From Podaxis mareebaensis (Eukaryota > Basidiomycota > Agaricomycetes > Agaricales > Agaricaceae): a DNA stretch of 64,000 bases. The stretch's first letter is position 1, and each line of letters starts with the position of its first letter. The stretch spans positions 62,001-126,000 of the forward strand of contig JAEUWP010000551.1 of assembly GCA_018524725.1 (NCBI GenBank), given 5' to 3'. The translations under genes were made by a program, and so were the position numbers. Under the pieces are notes generated by a model that made no database searches, had not been told where the DNA came from, and saw nothing but the letters and a program-made list of their open reading frames with translations. Below, piece after piece: positions 25,380 to 36,237 of this stretch.

Positions 25380-26996
25380 ATGACCATTCCTCTCGCCAAC
25401 TCGCCCCTCGACATCGAAATCCCCCGTCCCAAGGATGTTGGTATCCTCGCCATGGAGGTTTACTTCCCTCGTCGCGTGAGTTGGCACCCTCTTTGTCTGG
25501 ACGCGTAAAATTGAACAGGATTGTTCCAGTGCGTCTCCGAGTCTGACCTTGAAGAATTTGACGGCGTGTCGAAAGGCAAATACACGATTGGCCTTGGGCA
25601 GGAGTACATGGCCTGGCCCGACGACCGCGAGGATATAAACTCCTTCGCTTTGAACGGTAAGGATCTTTGTGTTTGTGTGTTATCTTTGTGTTGACCGTGC
25701 TTCAGCCGTCGCTGGCCTCCTTGAAAAATACAACATCGACCCAAAGTCTATTGGTCGCATTGATGTTGGCACCGAAACTATCATCGACAAGTCAAAATCT
25801 GTCAAGACCACCCTCATGGACCTCTTTGCCGAGTCTGGCAACACGGACATTGAGGGTATTGACTCTAAGAACGCCTGCTATGGTTCTACCGCTGCTCTCT
25901 TCAACGCCGTCAACTGGATTGAGTCCAGCTCTTGGGATGGGCGTAACGCCATTGTCGTTGCCGGTGATATTGCCGTCTATGCGGAAGGTGCTGCTCGTCC
26001 CGCTGGTGGAGCGGGTGCTTGTGCCATTCTGATTGGCCCTAACGCTCCCGTTGTTTTCGAACGTGAGCACAGTTTGTTTTCTTACAGCAGTGTTTTTTTC
26101 TGACATAGGTTTAGCTGTCCATGGGAATTACATGGCCAACACCTACGATTTCTACAAGCCCCAACTTTCCTCTGAATATCCCGAAGTCGACGGCCCTGTC
26201 TCCGTCGTGACATACATTGCCGCCTTGGATGCTGCTTATTCAGCCTTCAAGGAGAAGTATGCTAAGTATGCCAAGCGCGTCGGTAGCAAGACCGAGTTCT
26301 CACTCGAGGACGTCGACTATGCTATCTTCCACTCCCCGTACGGCAAGCAAGCCGTTAAGGGTCACGCCCGCATGCTCTTCAACGATTTCCTCTCCAATCC
26401 CAATGCCCCCCGCTTCGCCAACATCCCCAACCCAGATTCCTTCCTTAAAGCTACTCACGCCGAGACCCTCCGCGACAAGAATGTTGAGAAAACTTTCATT
26501 TCTGCTGGTAAAAACGGCTTCGCTGAGAAGGTCGACCCCGCGATGGCCTGCTCGCGTCGCCTGGGCAACATGTATACCGCTTCGCTTTATGGCTGCCTCG
26601 CTTCGCTCTTGTCAACCGTTGAGCCTTCGACACTGAAGGGCAAGCGTTTCAGCCTCTTCGCTTTCGGTAGCGGTTGCGCTGCCAGCTTCTTCACCGCACG
26701 TGTGAAGGGTGATACCTCTGAAATCCGGGAGAAGCTTGACCTTATCAACCGCCTAGCTCAGATGAAGGTTGTGCCTCCCCAGGAGTTTGTTGACGCGCTT
26801 CATGTAAGCATTCAGTTCTACCATTTTTCTTGACTTCGGCTAACTTGTAATCTTTTAGCTTCGTGAAAAGAATCACAACGCTGTCAACTACGTTCCTGAG
26901 GGTTCTATCGACAACATCTGGCCCGGTGCCTACTATCTCGAGAGTGTTGACTCGAAATACAGGAGGAAGTATGTCCGCGCGCCTTTGACTGCGTAA
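25380..26996 (+). CDS. ERG13: Hydroxymethylglutaryl-CoA synthase
   Basis: Five exons, 25380-25475, 25530-25656, 25706-26062, 26109-26803 and 26859-26996, give 470 aa, the usual length for eukaryotic HMGS. The enzyme condenses acetyl-CoA with acetoacetyl-CoA to HMG-CoA, the second step of the mevalonate/ergosterol pathway in the cytosol. The catalytic triad is visible: Glu98 in GTETIID, the acyl-accepting Cys132 in KNACYGS, and His268 in FHSPYGKQ. The N-terminus ([15 protein letters not shown]) and the C-terminal [14 protein letters not shown] are typical. No mitochondrial presequence is seen, which fits the cytosolic form. All introns have GT-AG ends and phases agree. Codons are strongly biased to C-ending forms in the body of exon 4, consistent with high expression. 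Confidence 0.96.
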
Positions 26997-27255
26997 TTGA
27001 CTTCTGTGTTTGGATTTGGGCTTCGTCTTCGCTATGCTGTGGTCTTTTAGTTTTCGTGGATGCTTAGATTTACCCCAACATTAAAATTTGCATCATTTAG
27101 TGTAGTGTTGTAATCACCCCTTGGGGTTGTACTTAATAGTGGAACCTAATTTTTTGCTGTCTCCATCTGGTGAAGCATTGACATAACTTTTGTTGGATAC
27201 CAAGACATGAGGAGAAGCTCAGTTGTGAAGTCGATGACGTTTGTCTGCATAAACT

Positions 27256-29102
27256 ATGATCAACTCCTTGGAAAAACGTCACACCAAGATAACAGCCGAC
27301 TTGGCGAGACTCGGGGCTCTTGCTTCTTGCCATCCGTTTACACAACAGGTTCGTTGTTGACCATTATAAATGTTATTTTGCTATGTATTTCTAACGTGGA
27401 GAATCGCCCAGATTGATGTTATTTTCCCGTCCGAATGCATAGAGCTTGAAGAAACGTTGACGAATCTTAACACAAAATACGCTAGCGGGAAAACTAACCT
27501 GGCCAAGATTCTCGCTGCTGGGCCCAGTTTTGTCCAGCCATACGCACAATCCACCCAGGGACAGGACGCAGGAAGGTGGGTGTCCACCAGCTGAGTCTTT
27601 ATTTACGCGGATAAGATACTGACCATCGTCGCCCCTTCGTTCCCAACTCATTGCGCTTTGGCGGGCACGATCCTATTTTGCTGTGCTTTATCCACACCCG
27701 ATTCATGCTATCAGTTCAATCCTCGCGTTAAGCGCAAACCACAACGCGCAAGATGATGGTGTATGGTGCATCGACACACGCGGAATCTTGACCTTATGCG
27801 TGTCCAAAGAGACGTATGAGAGGCTTGGTCTCGCAGGTCAAAGAGTGCCATTCAAGCGTCAGGGCGCAGAATGTTACGGTATGTAGGTGTCTCTCCTCCC
27901 CGCTTTCGCCTGTCTCATGGTATCCGATATGTTCCCCATTTGCGCTTTAAACCAAACCCACCCTGCCTGCTTCACAAAAACGGCGTCTTTTACTCCCCGC
28001 TATTTTCCTCTTTGGTGAAACAGTGATATCATTGCCACTGCACGAGAGTGCCGATTCTGCCAAAGTCCAAGCTCGCAGACGGAGCGCTCTGGAGTCATGG
28101 GACGCAGGTTTCAATGCTAATGCTACCGTCAATGGACCAAAAGATGCCCTAGGTCCAAGCTCGCAAAAGCCCTCGAATGGGGTGTGGGACGTGGTTTATT
28201 GTTCTCTGGCCCCGCCGCCTGAAAAAGAGAACGGCGACAGTGGTAAGTCATCAGCTTTAGCCCCTAGCTTTTTGTCTTCTCTTTTGTTGTCCCACCCTGC
28301 GGTCTTTTGTGGTGTGTGGGGTGCTACATTTCTCGCGTTACTTTACTTGGGAATTATCATTCGGATATGGGTCCAGGGTGGGCTGGTGGGTCGTTAACTG
28401 GTCGTCCAATGGATTGGATCAGGTTTCATGTCTGGCGCCCTGGAATTGCGAGCGGTCCGATGGTAGAAGCTGGATGTGCTGGCTGCTTGGCCGTTGGTCC
28501 GGGTTGGTTCGTTCCAGCCCTGCTCACCCACTTGGGCGTGAGCACTCGTGGGTTTTCATTATCGCAACAAACATAATTCCATCGGGGCTTAGACCGGCTC
28601 CCTTCCATTTGTTGCGCTGGTTAACGTACTCAGGGAGGGATAAGGAAACTGACTACTTTTTCTTTGGCGTAGAATATGTGGAACAATTGGCCGCCCGAGC
28701 TCTCACCTCAAGTCCAGTAATTCACAAAGTCTGCTGTGAAAAGACACATCTCGAGAATGTTTGGGTTCCTAATCCTACTCTGATACCTCCACGTCCGCTA
28801 CCCGAACAAGAGGAGGAACTGGAAGATTGGGAGCATGACATCTCAGCATTATTCGAGTGGGTGGGGATGGCTGGGCTCCATGCTCAACGGTGCGCATATA
28901 TCTGCCTTCTTGACTCCGATTCCTCAACTTTAGAGGCTGATCTTAATCGACCGATAGGCTTAAGGCCAATGACCGCATTGACCCCTATGTCGCTCTTTAT
29001 GAGCCTCCAACAGCAAGTATAATTGGAAACGTGACACATCTCAGATGGAGAGGCTTCCTTTCTCCACGTTTCGTGCAATCTGTGATTGACGCGTCCGTGT
29101 AA
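27256..29102 (+). CDS. RPP40: RNase P/MRP 40 kDa subunit-like protein (Rpp40 family), internal exons partly unresolved
   Basis: Firm exons are 27256-27348, 27412-27575, 27715-27878, 28024-28242, a 3' exon ending at 28889, and 28958-29102. The pattern follows human Rpp40: an N-terminal IDVIFPSECIELEE, the core DDGVWCIDTRGILTLCVSKE then TYERLGLAGQ, an ISLPLHE strand, LFEWVGMAGL, and a C-terminal NVTHLRWRGF block. Rpp40 is a protein subunit of nuclear RNase P and RNase MRP, which process tRNA and rRNA precursors. The stretch 28243-~28650 is unresolved: one long intron or an extra exon could lie there before the frame containing HKVCCEKTHLENVW. Introns of 139 and 145 bp are long for this genome. 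The start at 27256 is the only in-frame ATG after an upstream stop; an earlier exon is possible. Confidence 0.7.
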
Positions 29103-29212
29103 GTGGTTTTTCATGAGCTTTCCTTTCCCCACAACCCATCGCGCGAAGGGTTCAAGAGACGCTCAAGGGCCCTTCACAGAGCTCATCTCGTAGAGCTCAT
29201 TAATCATTAATC

Positions 29213-29605
29213 ATGTCAACCCCAGTTTCGATGATCCGCTCGTTCCATCGTTTTCTCTCCTTCCGCTTCTTTGATCCATTGATTGACGATCCCTTCAATA
29301 GCTCGTACCTCCAAACAACAAAGCTACGACCCACCCCGACGTCCGGACCCTTCGTAGCCATTACCGCTCACGGCATCACAAATTCCCCTGTTGTATACTT
29401 GCCACAGCCGCGCAGTGACAAGCCGAAAGGCAAATCGACATCGGTGGCGCCAGGCCAGCCTCAAGCCACGCCTCCGGCACATTTACCCAGGAAAGACGGG
29501 GAGGATACGTGGTGTCTAATTTTGGCTCCTCCAGAAGAGACAAAGAAGGACGTAAGGAGTATTCTGGCTGAGAGTGTGGGACAATGGGACGCGCGTTGGG
29601 GTTAG
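29213..29605 (+). CDS. Small hypothetical protein, 130 aa
   Basis: A single uninterrupted reading frame starts 110 bp after the Rpp40-like stop codon on the same strand. It begins MSTPVSMIRSFHRFLSF and ends with a stop after QWDARWG. The middle is Pro/Thr/Lys-rich, and the end has a Trp-containing block (DTWCLILAPPEE) that looks folded rather than random. I recognise no family and see no signal peptide or membrane helix. Its short distance from the upstream gene leaves open that it is a separately spliced last part of that locus, but the Rpp40 C-terminus is complete without it. Confidence 0.5.
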   Translation: MSTPVSMIRSFHRFLSFRFFDPLIDDPFNSSYLQTTKLRPTPTSGPFVAITAHGITNSPVVYLPQPRSDKPKGKSTSVAPGQPQATPPAHLPRKDGEDTWCLILAPPEETKKDVRSILAESVGQWDARWG

Positions 29606-30101
29606 AGCGCATGTTACGAGCGGAGCTGTCTGTGGCTACGTCCCAGCAGTTCGCCCGACGGTTCCCTTTAAGGTAAACAATAAATTGAGTTCCAAGAATG
29701 GCATTTATTTTTCTTTGATTCCGGGTGAGGGAGGTATCCGAGTTATACAGGATCTTAAAAGCACCAAACACAACGACGATAGTATACTAAGACGGGGCGT
29801 GCATGACATAGTACTACAAGTGATGCTGTCAAGAGATTGTGGGGAGCTTTTAATGACGGGGGACCGGCAAAGCATATAAGTAGAGCAAGAGCGCATAAAC
29901 GAACTATAAAGGAAAACATAGAGGAGCATAAGAGGATCGAATAAGCAAGAAATAAAAAGAAATCTGTGCCATCACAAGCCTAAGGGCAAGTGGAAAGAAG
30001 AAAGGCCTGCTGTACTATAATCGAGCGAATCTAAGCACGGCCCCAAAGTCTAAATCGCGCATCTTTTCTTCTCAAGGAATTTTGGGTTAGGCTCATGCTC
30101 T
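29606..30101. other. Convergent 3' region, no gene
   Basis: About 500 bp between the 130 aa ORF and the 3' end of the minus-strand gene at 30.1 kb. It is AT-rich with several AATAAA-like stretches (for example around 29677-29684) and probably holds both 3' UTRs. Confidence 0.4.
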
Positions 30102-31085
30102 TTAGTAATGACGATCAAGTACAGGGACGGGGACACTGTACTGATGAATGGACATGGTGTCGATTCGGCTGAGCGACAATCGAGCACGAGGGTTCGTGAG
30201 CGGGCCATCGCGAGTGGAGCTAGCGGGGATAGAAGGAGCGCGGTTCCAAGTGTAGATGCGAGGAGTTACATTCGGCGCGGGGGAAGGGGTAGTGAGGGTA
30301 TTAGTGGAAGTGGGATAAGTAACGGCGGGAGTGGAAGGAGTGGAAGGAGAGTCAGGGCTCGGAAGTGAAGGCTCGCTCGGGATATTAATAGGGGTGATGC
30401 TAACCGTGCGACGAGAAACTGGTGAGCGAGGAGCACCTGGAGTTTGGTGGGAAGGAAGAACAGAGGGTGCTTCCTGTGCCGTCGCCGCTGGCGAGGCAGG
30501 AGTGGAGGTGGAGCTTGTCCTGTAAGAAGCTGGCGGGATGAAGACTGACACTGGAGCGCGACGAACGGCGGATGGCGAATCGCCGGGGTTCGTGTACTGG
30601 CGACTGATGCCAGCATGACGAGGGCCGCGATGGATAATGCGGGTTGGACGACCCTGGCGTCGGGGATCAGAACCGGCTTCGAGGAAACGTTGTTGCCAAT
30701 CAACAGGGGTGTAAGCGCCGGTTAAGAGTGTGGCGGGGTCGTCTGCACTGACAGACATAGGGCTGTCGCTGGTGTCACTAAGTGCGTCATCATCGCCGTT
30801 GTCATTGGAAGAGGTGCTGGACGAGCTAGAGCTGTTGTTGTCGACGACGTTGTCTAAGATGACGACGTGGGGCTCGTCGGGGTTGTCGTCAATGGGGTTA
30901 TCGACTGGGCCGTCAATAAAATGTTCTAGCTGAGCGTCCTTGAAGAACTCTTCGGAATCGGGGTCGAACTGGTTCCACACACTCCATCTCTCGCAGGGGA
31001 TGTCGAGGGTAGCGGCGGCGGGGTCTGGTTCCTCGCGGATGGCTGGGGCAGAGGAGTAGTTTTGGGAGAAAAGAGCGCGACCCAT
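30102..31085 (-). CDS. Basidiomycete-type protein of unknown function, 327 aa
   Basis: One intact exon. The N-terminus MGRALFSQNYSS followed by a CERWSVWNQFDPDSEEFF block is acidic and aromatic and recalls an uncharacterised agaric family; I give it no function. Residues ~60-115 are Asp/Ser/Asn-rich; a compact block TPVDWQQRFLEAGSDPR follows. From residue ~165 the chain is Pro/Ser/Thr-rich and disordered. The C-terminus has an RARLSLSRIDTMS patch resembling a basophilic kinase site. There is no signal peptide, membrane helix or known catalytic motif. Coding is supported by length without stops and by constrained composition at the N-terminus. Confidence 0.7.
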   Translation of the reverse strand: MGRALFSQNYSSAPAIREEPDPAAATLDIPCERWSVWNQFDPDSEEFFKDAQLEHFIDGPVDNPIDDNPDEPHVVILDNVVDNNSSSSSSTSSNDNGDDDALSDTSDSPMSVSADDPATLLTGAYTPVDWQQRFLEAGSDPRRQGRPTRIIHRGPRHAGISRQYTNPGDSPSAVRRAPVSVFIPPASYRTSSTSTPASPAATAQEAPSVLPSHQTPGAPRSPVSRRTVSITPINIPSEPSLPSPDSPSTPSTPAVTYPTSTNTLTTPSPAPNVTPRIYTWNRAPSIPASSTRDGPLTNPRARLSLSRIDTMSIHQYSVPVPVLDRHY

Positions 31086-32659
31086 TGTTTTGAAGAAAAT
31101 GAAAAGAGGGAAGGAGAAGAGGAAAAGGAAGAGGGGGTATTTGAAGGGGTATTAGTACAAGCCAGGCAAGATGATGGCTCAGAAGAAGACGCGTCTGCCT
31201 GGACTCTGGGGAAAACACAAACTCAGTCAGGGTCTTTCTCCATATCAGGAAGGCTTCTGCTGATTCAGCATCAATCCTGTCTTGCATAGCAACAGCCTCC
31301 ACACTGCTTTATCTAACATACCTATGTCTGTCTAGATCATCGTCTTCTTTGTTTAGAGCGCCCGCCACCGTTTTATCCGTGTCACTAGCATTCGACGTAA
31401 CATGGGCCGTTGTGCCATCAACATGGAGGTGGGTCTCTTTCATGAGCCATCAAGTGTCAAGCCCTTCGTTTCCACATCATTGGACGATTTCACTGCAGCC
31501 GATGGTTAAGATCAATGGCGGCCACATAAATTTAGAATGGATGCACGGACATTATATGGATATTCGCTAAAATATATCTTCAATGTACGTCAAGCATATA
31601 ACAGCACGCACATTTTGGAATTGATTCAGGGAAGCGGGCGCCTTTTATATCTTATCTCGCTGAACAGGGGTATTTGGTTCTGGTTTGTTTTTCCGCTGAA
31701 GGCATGATCTGGACGACCTCACGGGGAACAACATTATTTCTGTCGCACGAATCGGCGCCAATGCGGGCGTAAGGTCGAGGAACCAACTCGCTTGCGTCGA
31801 ACGCCGACTCGGAGTTCTCTTCTTTTAGTCCATTAAGTATTAAGCGCACTGTCTCGCGAATTCCTCAGTACCTGTCGCCAATAAGCGATGGTACTTTGAT
31901 GAGAAACGAGAACCGTTACCGTGGAATGAAGTGAGAAACGATCGCCTAACCGAATTTGAGGTAAGTAGAGACTCGGTGAATCGACTTGTGCTGCTACCAT
32001 GCGCCATCCTTCGGCCCTGAAGTATTAGCAGATTCAGAGTAGTCTATTTTTAGTCTCTTAATTATGGTGCGCAAACATTTGGTGCAATGGTGAATCGCAC
32101 AGTAACAACCGGTACAAGTCAGCAAGTGCCTTAGAAGCCAAGGAAAGGCTATCATGCGCGAATATACATGTGCATATCCTGTGATTTTGTTCAACTGGGG
32201 AACTTGTCTTGCATTGGCCTGCCGTTTAATGCGAGCGAGATCTGTGAGAGGTCCAGGATGCGGAGAAAGGGATCAATAATGCTAATAATCGAGATTGCAG
32301 CTATGTATAGCGGGAGACTGTATTTGATTAACTCGATTTGTGCGCCTCGCGTCGGAGGGGTTATTTGGCAGATTGGCGCTTCTGGGTCGATAGCAGCCAG
32401 TGGTCTGCTCTCTTCTGACATAACGCACCTCAAGGCATAGGGGTCTCAACAGCCACGACTGACTTTGGCAACCAGTGACCATGGTGCTCAGCGAATGAGG
32501 CAAAAGATAGAAGACGATGCGACTGCGGTTGCCCCTAAGTGAGATGCCGAGACGCGTCAGGCACGTGCCTGCAAGCGGGCGTCTTGGAACAGCCAGTACG
32601 TCAACTCCACCCATCCATCTCCCTCTTCTCTCCAACCAACACTTCCATTGCCTGATAGC
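31086..32659. other. 1.6 kb divergent intergenic region, no supported gene
   Basis: This separates the minus-strand 327 aa gene from the plus-strand VPS9-domain gene and must carry both promoters. Short frames such as 32168-32440 show no motif. Confidence 0.5.
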
Positions 32660-35631
32660 ATGCCTCCTAAGAGCCCACCTCCACCTGCCGCTGATAAAGA
32701 ATCGACCCCGTCTAACCCCACAAAGTACGCTGACTCGGCGCTCGATGATACCTTTCCGCCAATATCAGATCCCTGGAGAGACAACACTCCGCAATCCATT
32801 GCTAATGATCAACCCACCAGACTCGAGCTCAAAACTCCCGATCCATCGCTATTTGACCAAGCGATAACTGCCAGTATCATTGATACCTCCGAATCGTCCG
32901 CTGAAACCAAGTCAAATACCGTACCAAGGGATGTTCTGAGCGAGTTTGATCCTTTGGCAGAAAGTGCCGAAGAGAAAGAGGCTCGTGCGGCATGGGAGTC
33001 AGCCGAATCCCATCCACCACCACCCAGGGCACCATCACCACCCGCGAAGGACGACTCAAAACGTCTTCCCTCACCTACTCCCGGTACAAGCACTGCTACA
33101 GATAGCCTACTAGCATCTGGAGCAAGTTCACCTACAACTCTGCCTATCTCACCCACGCCATCAACAGCATTCCCGTCCCTGGCTGCACTTGCGCGAACAT
33201 TCTCGATACCTTCCTTCTCGCCGAAAACGAGACCACAGTCTCTAGATGTGGCAAAACCCATTGCTTCGCCTGCGACGCTGTCGTCATTTGCTGCGCAGCA
33301 GGAACAACCACCTAGGAGATCAGAAGATGGGAGATCGCCTGTAGCTTCTGGATCGAATACACCTGCGGTCCCGGGAAGAAGTGGTGCTGCGAGTCCTGCG
33401 AGTCCTGGGACCGGGAGTGGGAATGGGGGTAAGTTTGTGGAGGGGCAGTTTGATTTTCAGAGGTTTTTGGATCAGATGAAGACGAGGAGTGCGGAGCCTG
33501 TGTCCAAGTATTTGCGATCGTGCGTATAGCAATGTTGATTTCGTTACTGAGTCGACTTATCTTTTGAATAGATTCCTAAGTAACTTCGCGAAGCGGACGT
33601 TTACGGTCAATGACCAGATTAAAATCATCAATGATTTCCTTAACGTGAGTTGAGCGCCTCCAAGATTAGGCATGGTTCCCTGACGGGGAGCATCCAGTTC
33701 ATCTCTGGCCAAATGCGAAATTGCGACGTTTGGAAGAGCGTCTCGGATGCCGAATTTGATAACGCGATGGAGGGAATGGAGAAACTCGTTATGAATCGAC
33801 TTTACGACTTGTGCGCTCCTCGTTGCCTCATGCCTTCATATGGCACTTACCAGAGGTTTTCAGCACATTCACTCCCCAGGTTGCACGAGCGATTCCACCA
33901 CGCCCCATTACAACAGACGATCTCGAGCGAGACCGTGTACTAACCCAAAGAATAGCACTTTTTGGATGGCTGGAGGAGAAACATCTCGATGTTCCTGTTG
34001 GAGAGGGTAGTCAAGGGTTTCTGATGTTCGCTCAGCAAGGTCGGTAGAGTTTGGAATATCTCCTGCCTTGCTGACTCACATTCATTATCGCGATTCGTAG
34101 AACTACTCAAGATCAATCACTACAAGGCTCCCCGCGATAAGCTCATCTGTATCCTAAATTGCTGCAAGGTTATATTCGGTCCGCCACTTTTTCTAATATA
34201 CCAGTCGCAAAGTGGTGGCAATAATGGACTCATGTGGTTTTTGTTTTTTTCTAATGTATAGGTCTGCTACGGCATCTGAAAAAAGAGGAAGGAGCGGATT
34301 CGTTTGTTCCGATTTTGATTTATGTGATATTGAAGGCGAACCCGCCCCACTTACTGTCAAATGTCGAGTATGTTCCTTCTTTGCTCTTGACTTTTGTCCT
34401 CGTTGAGGTTCTCTCCGTCAGGTTTATCAACCGCTTCAGGAACCCCGCCAAGTTGCGAGGTGAAGCGGGATATTATCTTTCGAGTCTTGTGAGCAGTCGC
34501 ATGCTTTCATATCCGCCCGATTATAGTTGCTCATGTACCACGTTAGGTGGGCGCGGTGTCATTCATTGAGACCATGGACCATACCTCACTATCCTGCATG
34601 ACGCAAGAAGAGTTCGAGATGTAAGTATTTGCCCATGTGATCCTGCCTGCAGACTGATATTTGTGCCCCATAGGAAAGTAGAAGAAGCCATCCAGAATCT
34701 TCCACCTTCGGAACCTCAGTCCCCAGAAATTCCCCAGCTACAACCAACAATACGATCCCAACTCGAGGCTGGACAATCACCACATGCAGGCGAGGAATCA
34801 GCTCAACCACTTTCAATTAGTACACCTGTGCAGACGATCTCCGAAGACGCCAAACGTCTCCTACAGAAAACAGGAGACACGATATCAAAACCGCTCAACG
34901 CTCTCGGTCGAATATTCTCGGAAGCGCTGGATGGAGCCGAGAATAAACTATCGTACATCCCAGGTCCATTTGCGCCGTTTGAACTCGGGAAGGAACAGAG
35001 AGGGGACCATCAGGGACTGGGGCCAGACAGTCAACAGTACAGGCACCAGAAGTCGATTTCTGGCGCTGGAGTACCGCAGACGCCGATGAATGCGGGTTAC
35101 GAGGGACTATCTCCCGTGCACACCCCATACAAGCCTAGGATTAGGAGAGGGCAGTCATCATCGTTCCATGGAACTGGAACGCCACCTGGTAATTCGCCTG
35201 GATATGGATACGGTGGACCGGAAGATACACCTTCAAGGAGTACGAACACCGGGCCATATACGCATCAAGCACTTGCAATGGGGCCTTCGCAGCCGCACCA
35301 AGCGTCTTCCCAGGCCCTCTCTTACTCCCCCAACTATCCACAAAACCAGACGCTTCTTCCACCGCGCGTACAATCACTCGCCGCGGGAGGGAACGGGTTT
35401 GGTGGGGTTGGAGGCGAGATTTCACGGACGCCAACGCCGAATTTGGACTTTGCGGGCGTCCAGGCCGAGATTGATGTAGCGCATGAACAGGCTGCGAAGG
35501 CTGCTAGGGAGACGTTGAGACAGATTTTCCCTGGGGTGGATAGGGAGGTTGTGGATTGGGTGCTTGAAGCGAAGGAGGGTGATTTGGGTAAGAGTATTGA
35601 GGCGTTGCTGGAGATGAGTAGTGGAACGTGA
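32660..35631 (+). CDS. VPS9: VPS9- and CUE-domain guanine nucleotide exchange factor for Rab5/Vps21-type GTPases
   Basis: Nine exons, 32660-33519, 33572-33644, 33698-33810, 33864-34039, 34101-34178, 34262-34367, 34422-34488, 34547-34620 and 34674-35631, give 834 aa with all phases consistent. A disordered Pro/Ser-rich N-terminus (about 270 aa) is followed by a helical bundle (FLDQMKTR to MNRLYDF). The VPS9 domain (about residues 349-515) contains [46 protein letters not shown] and [18 protein letters not shown], including the Asp and Tyr positions typical of the catalytic core. The C-terminus (about 785-830) is a CUE ubiquitin-binding domain with [17 protein letters not shown] and a terminal LL pair. 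Yeast Vps9 activates Vps21 in endosome and vacuole trafficking and binds ubiquitin through CUE; the same role is inferred. The protein is longer than yeast Vps9 (451 aa) because of disordered insertions. Confidence 0.92.
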
Positions 35632-35970
35632 GGAGTACGGGGTGACGGGAGTGGAGGGGATGATGGTTAGCGGGATGGTATTGTATATTTGGATTTCTTC
35701 CACTTGGTGGAGGCGGAGAAAATCAAGTAAAAGATTGCATCATCTCAGTCCTCCTCGAGTGCAGTGATTGAATGTTGAAGGCGAGCAGCAACCGAATGAA
35801 CGTAAAAATGGAAACGTGACTTCTGGAGCTATGGGCTTCGACCGAGAGTTAGTGTTACTCCCTGAACTTGTTGAAGACCTTAGACTTGGACACAAGATCA
35901 TACGATGCAAATGGAAGCTATGGCTGTCAAATTCTTCTTACTACAGTGATACGTGAGTGGCACGGCGAAT

Positions 35971-36237
35971 AGTATCACCCTTGTGGAGGTCAACAAATTC
36001 TACCCACAAATGCATCAGCGTAGAACAAAGGACTTGGCTTTTTTTTTGTGTCATTTTATTGTCCTAGTATCTACAAATACATGACGGACATGGGACTTGG
36101 CTTATATTTCACCCCTGAATGTCCTTCCCCCGTACTCGTCGTCTCTCTTTTCTTCCGATGCTTTGACCTCGTTGCTGTGACAGGTCGGCAAACTGACTAG
36201 GTGATTGTCTTCTGCGCCGTCGAGTACCGCCCTGCAC
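35971..36237 (+). repeat. Direct repeat copy 1 (~204 bp unit plus a nested insertion)
   Basis: From AGTATCACCCTTGTGGAGG to the CCCTG near 36233, this aligns base for base with 40275-40474 in the same orientation. Copy 1 is interrupted by a 52 bp insert with its 11 bp duplication. It keeps nearly all its CpG sites, whereas copy 2 has TG or CA at the same places. Confidence 0.85.
36030..36103 (-). mobile_element. 52 bp 5'-truncated poly(A) retro-insertion with 11 bp target-site duplication
   Basis: GGACTTGGCTT at 36030-36040 is repeated at 36093-36103 and flanks a 52 bp insert (36041-36092). Copy 2 of the surrounding repeat has the uninterrupted site, so the insertion is real. On the minus strand the insert ends AATAAAATGACAC followed by A7 or more, as a reverse-transcribed polyadenylated 3' end would. 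It aligns with the 55 bp just before 40275, which ends AATAAAATGATGTT plus A8. This is target-primed integration of the LINE/SINE or processed-mRNA type, by inference. Confidence 0.75.
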
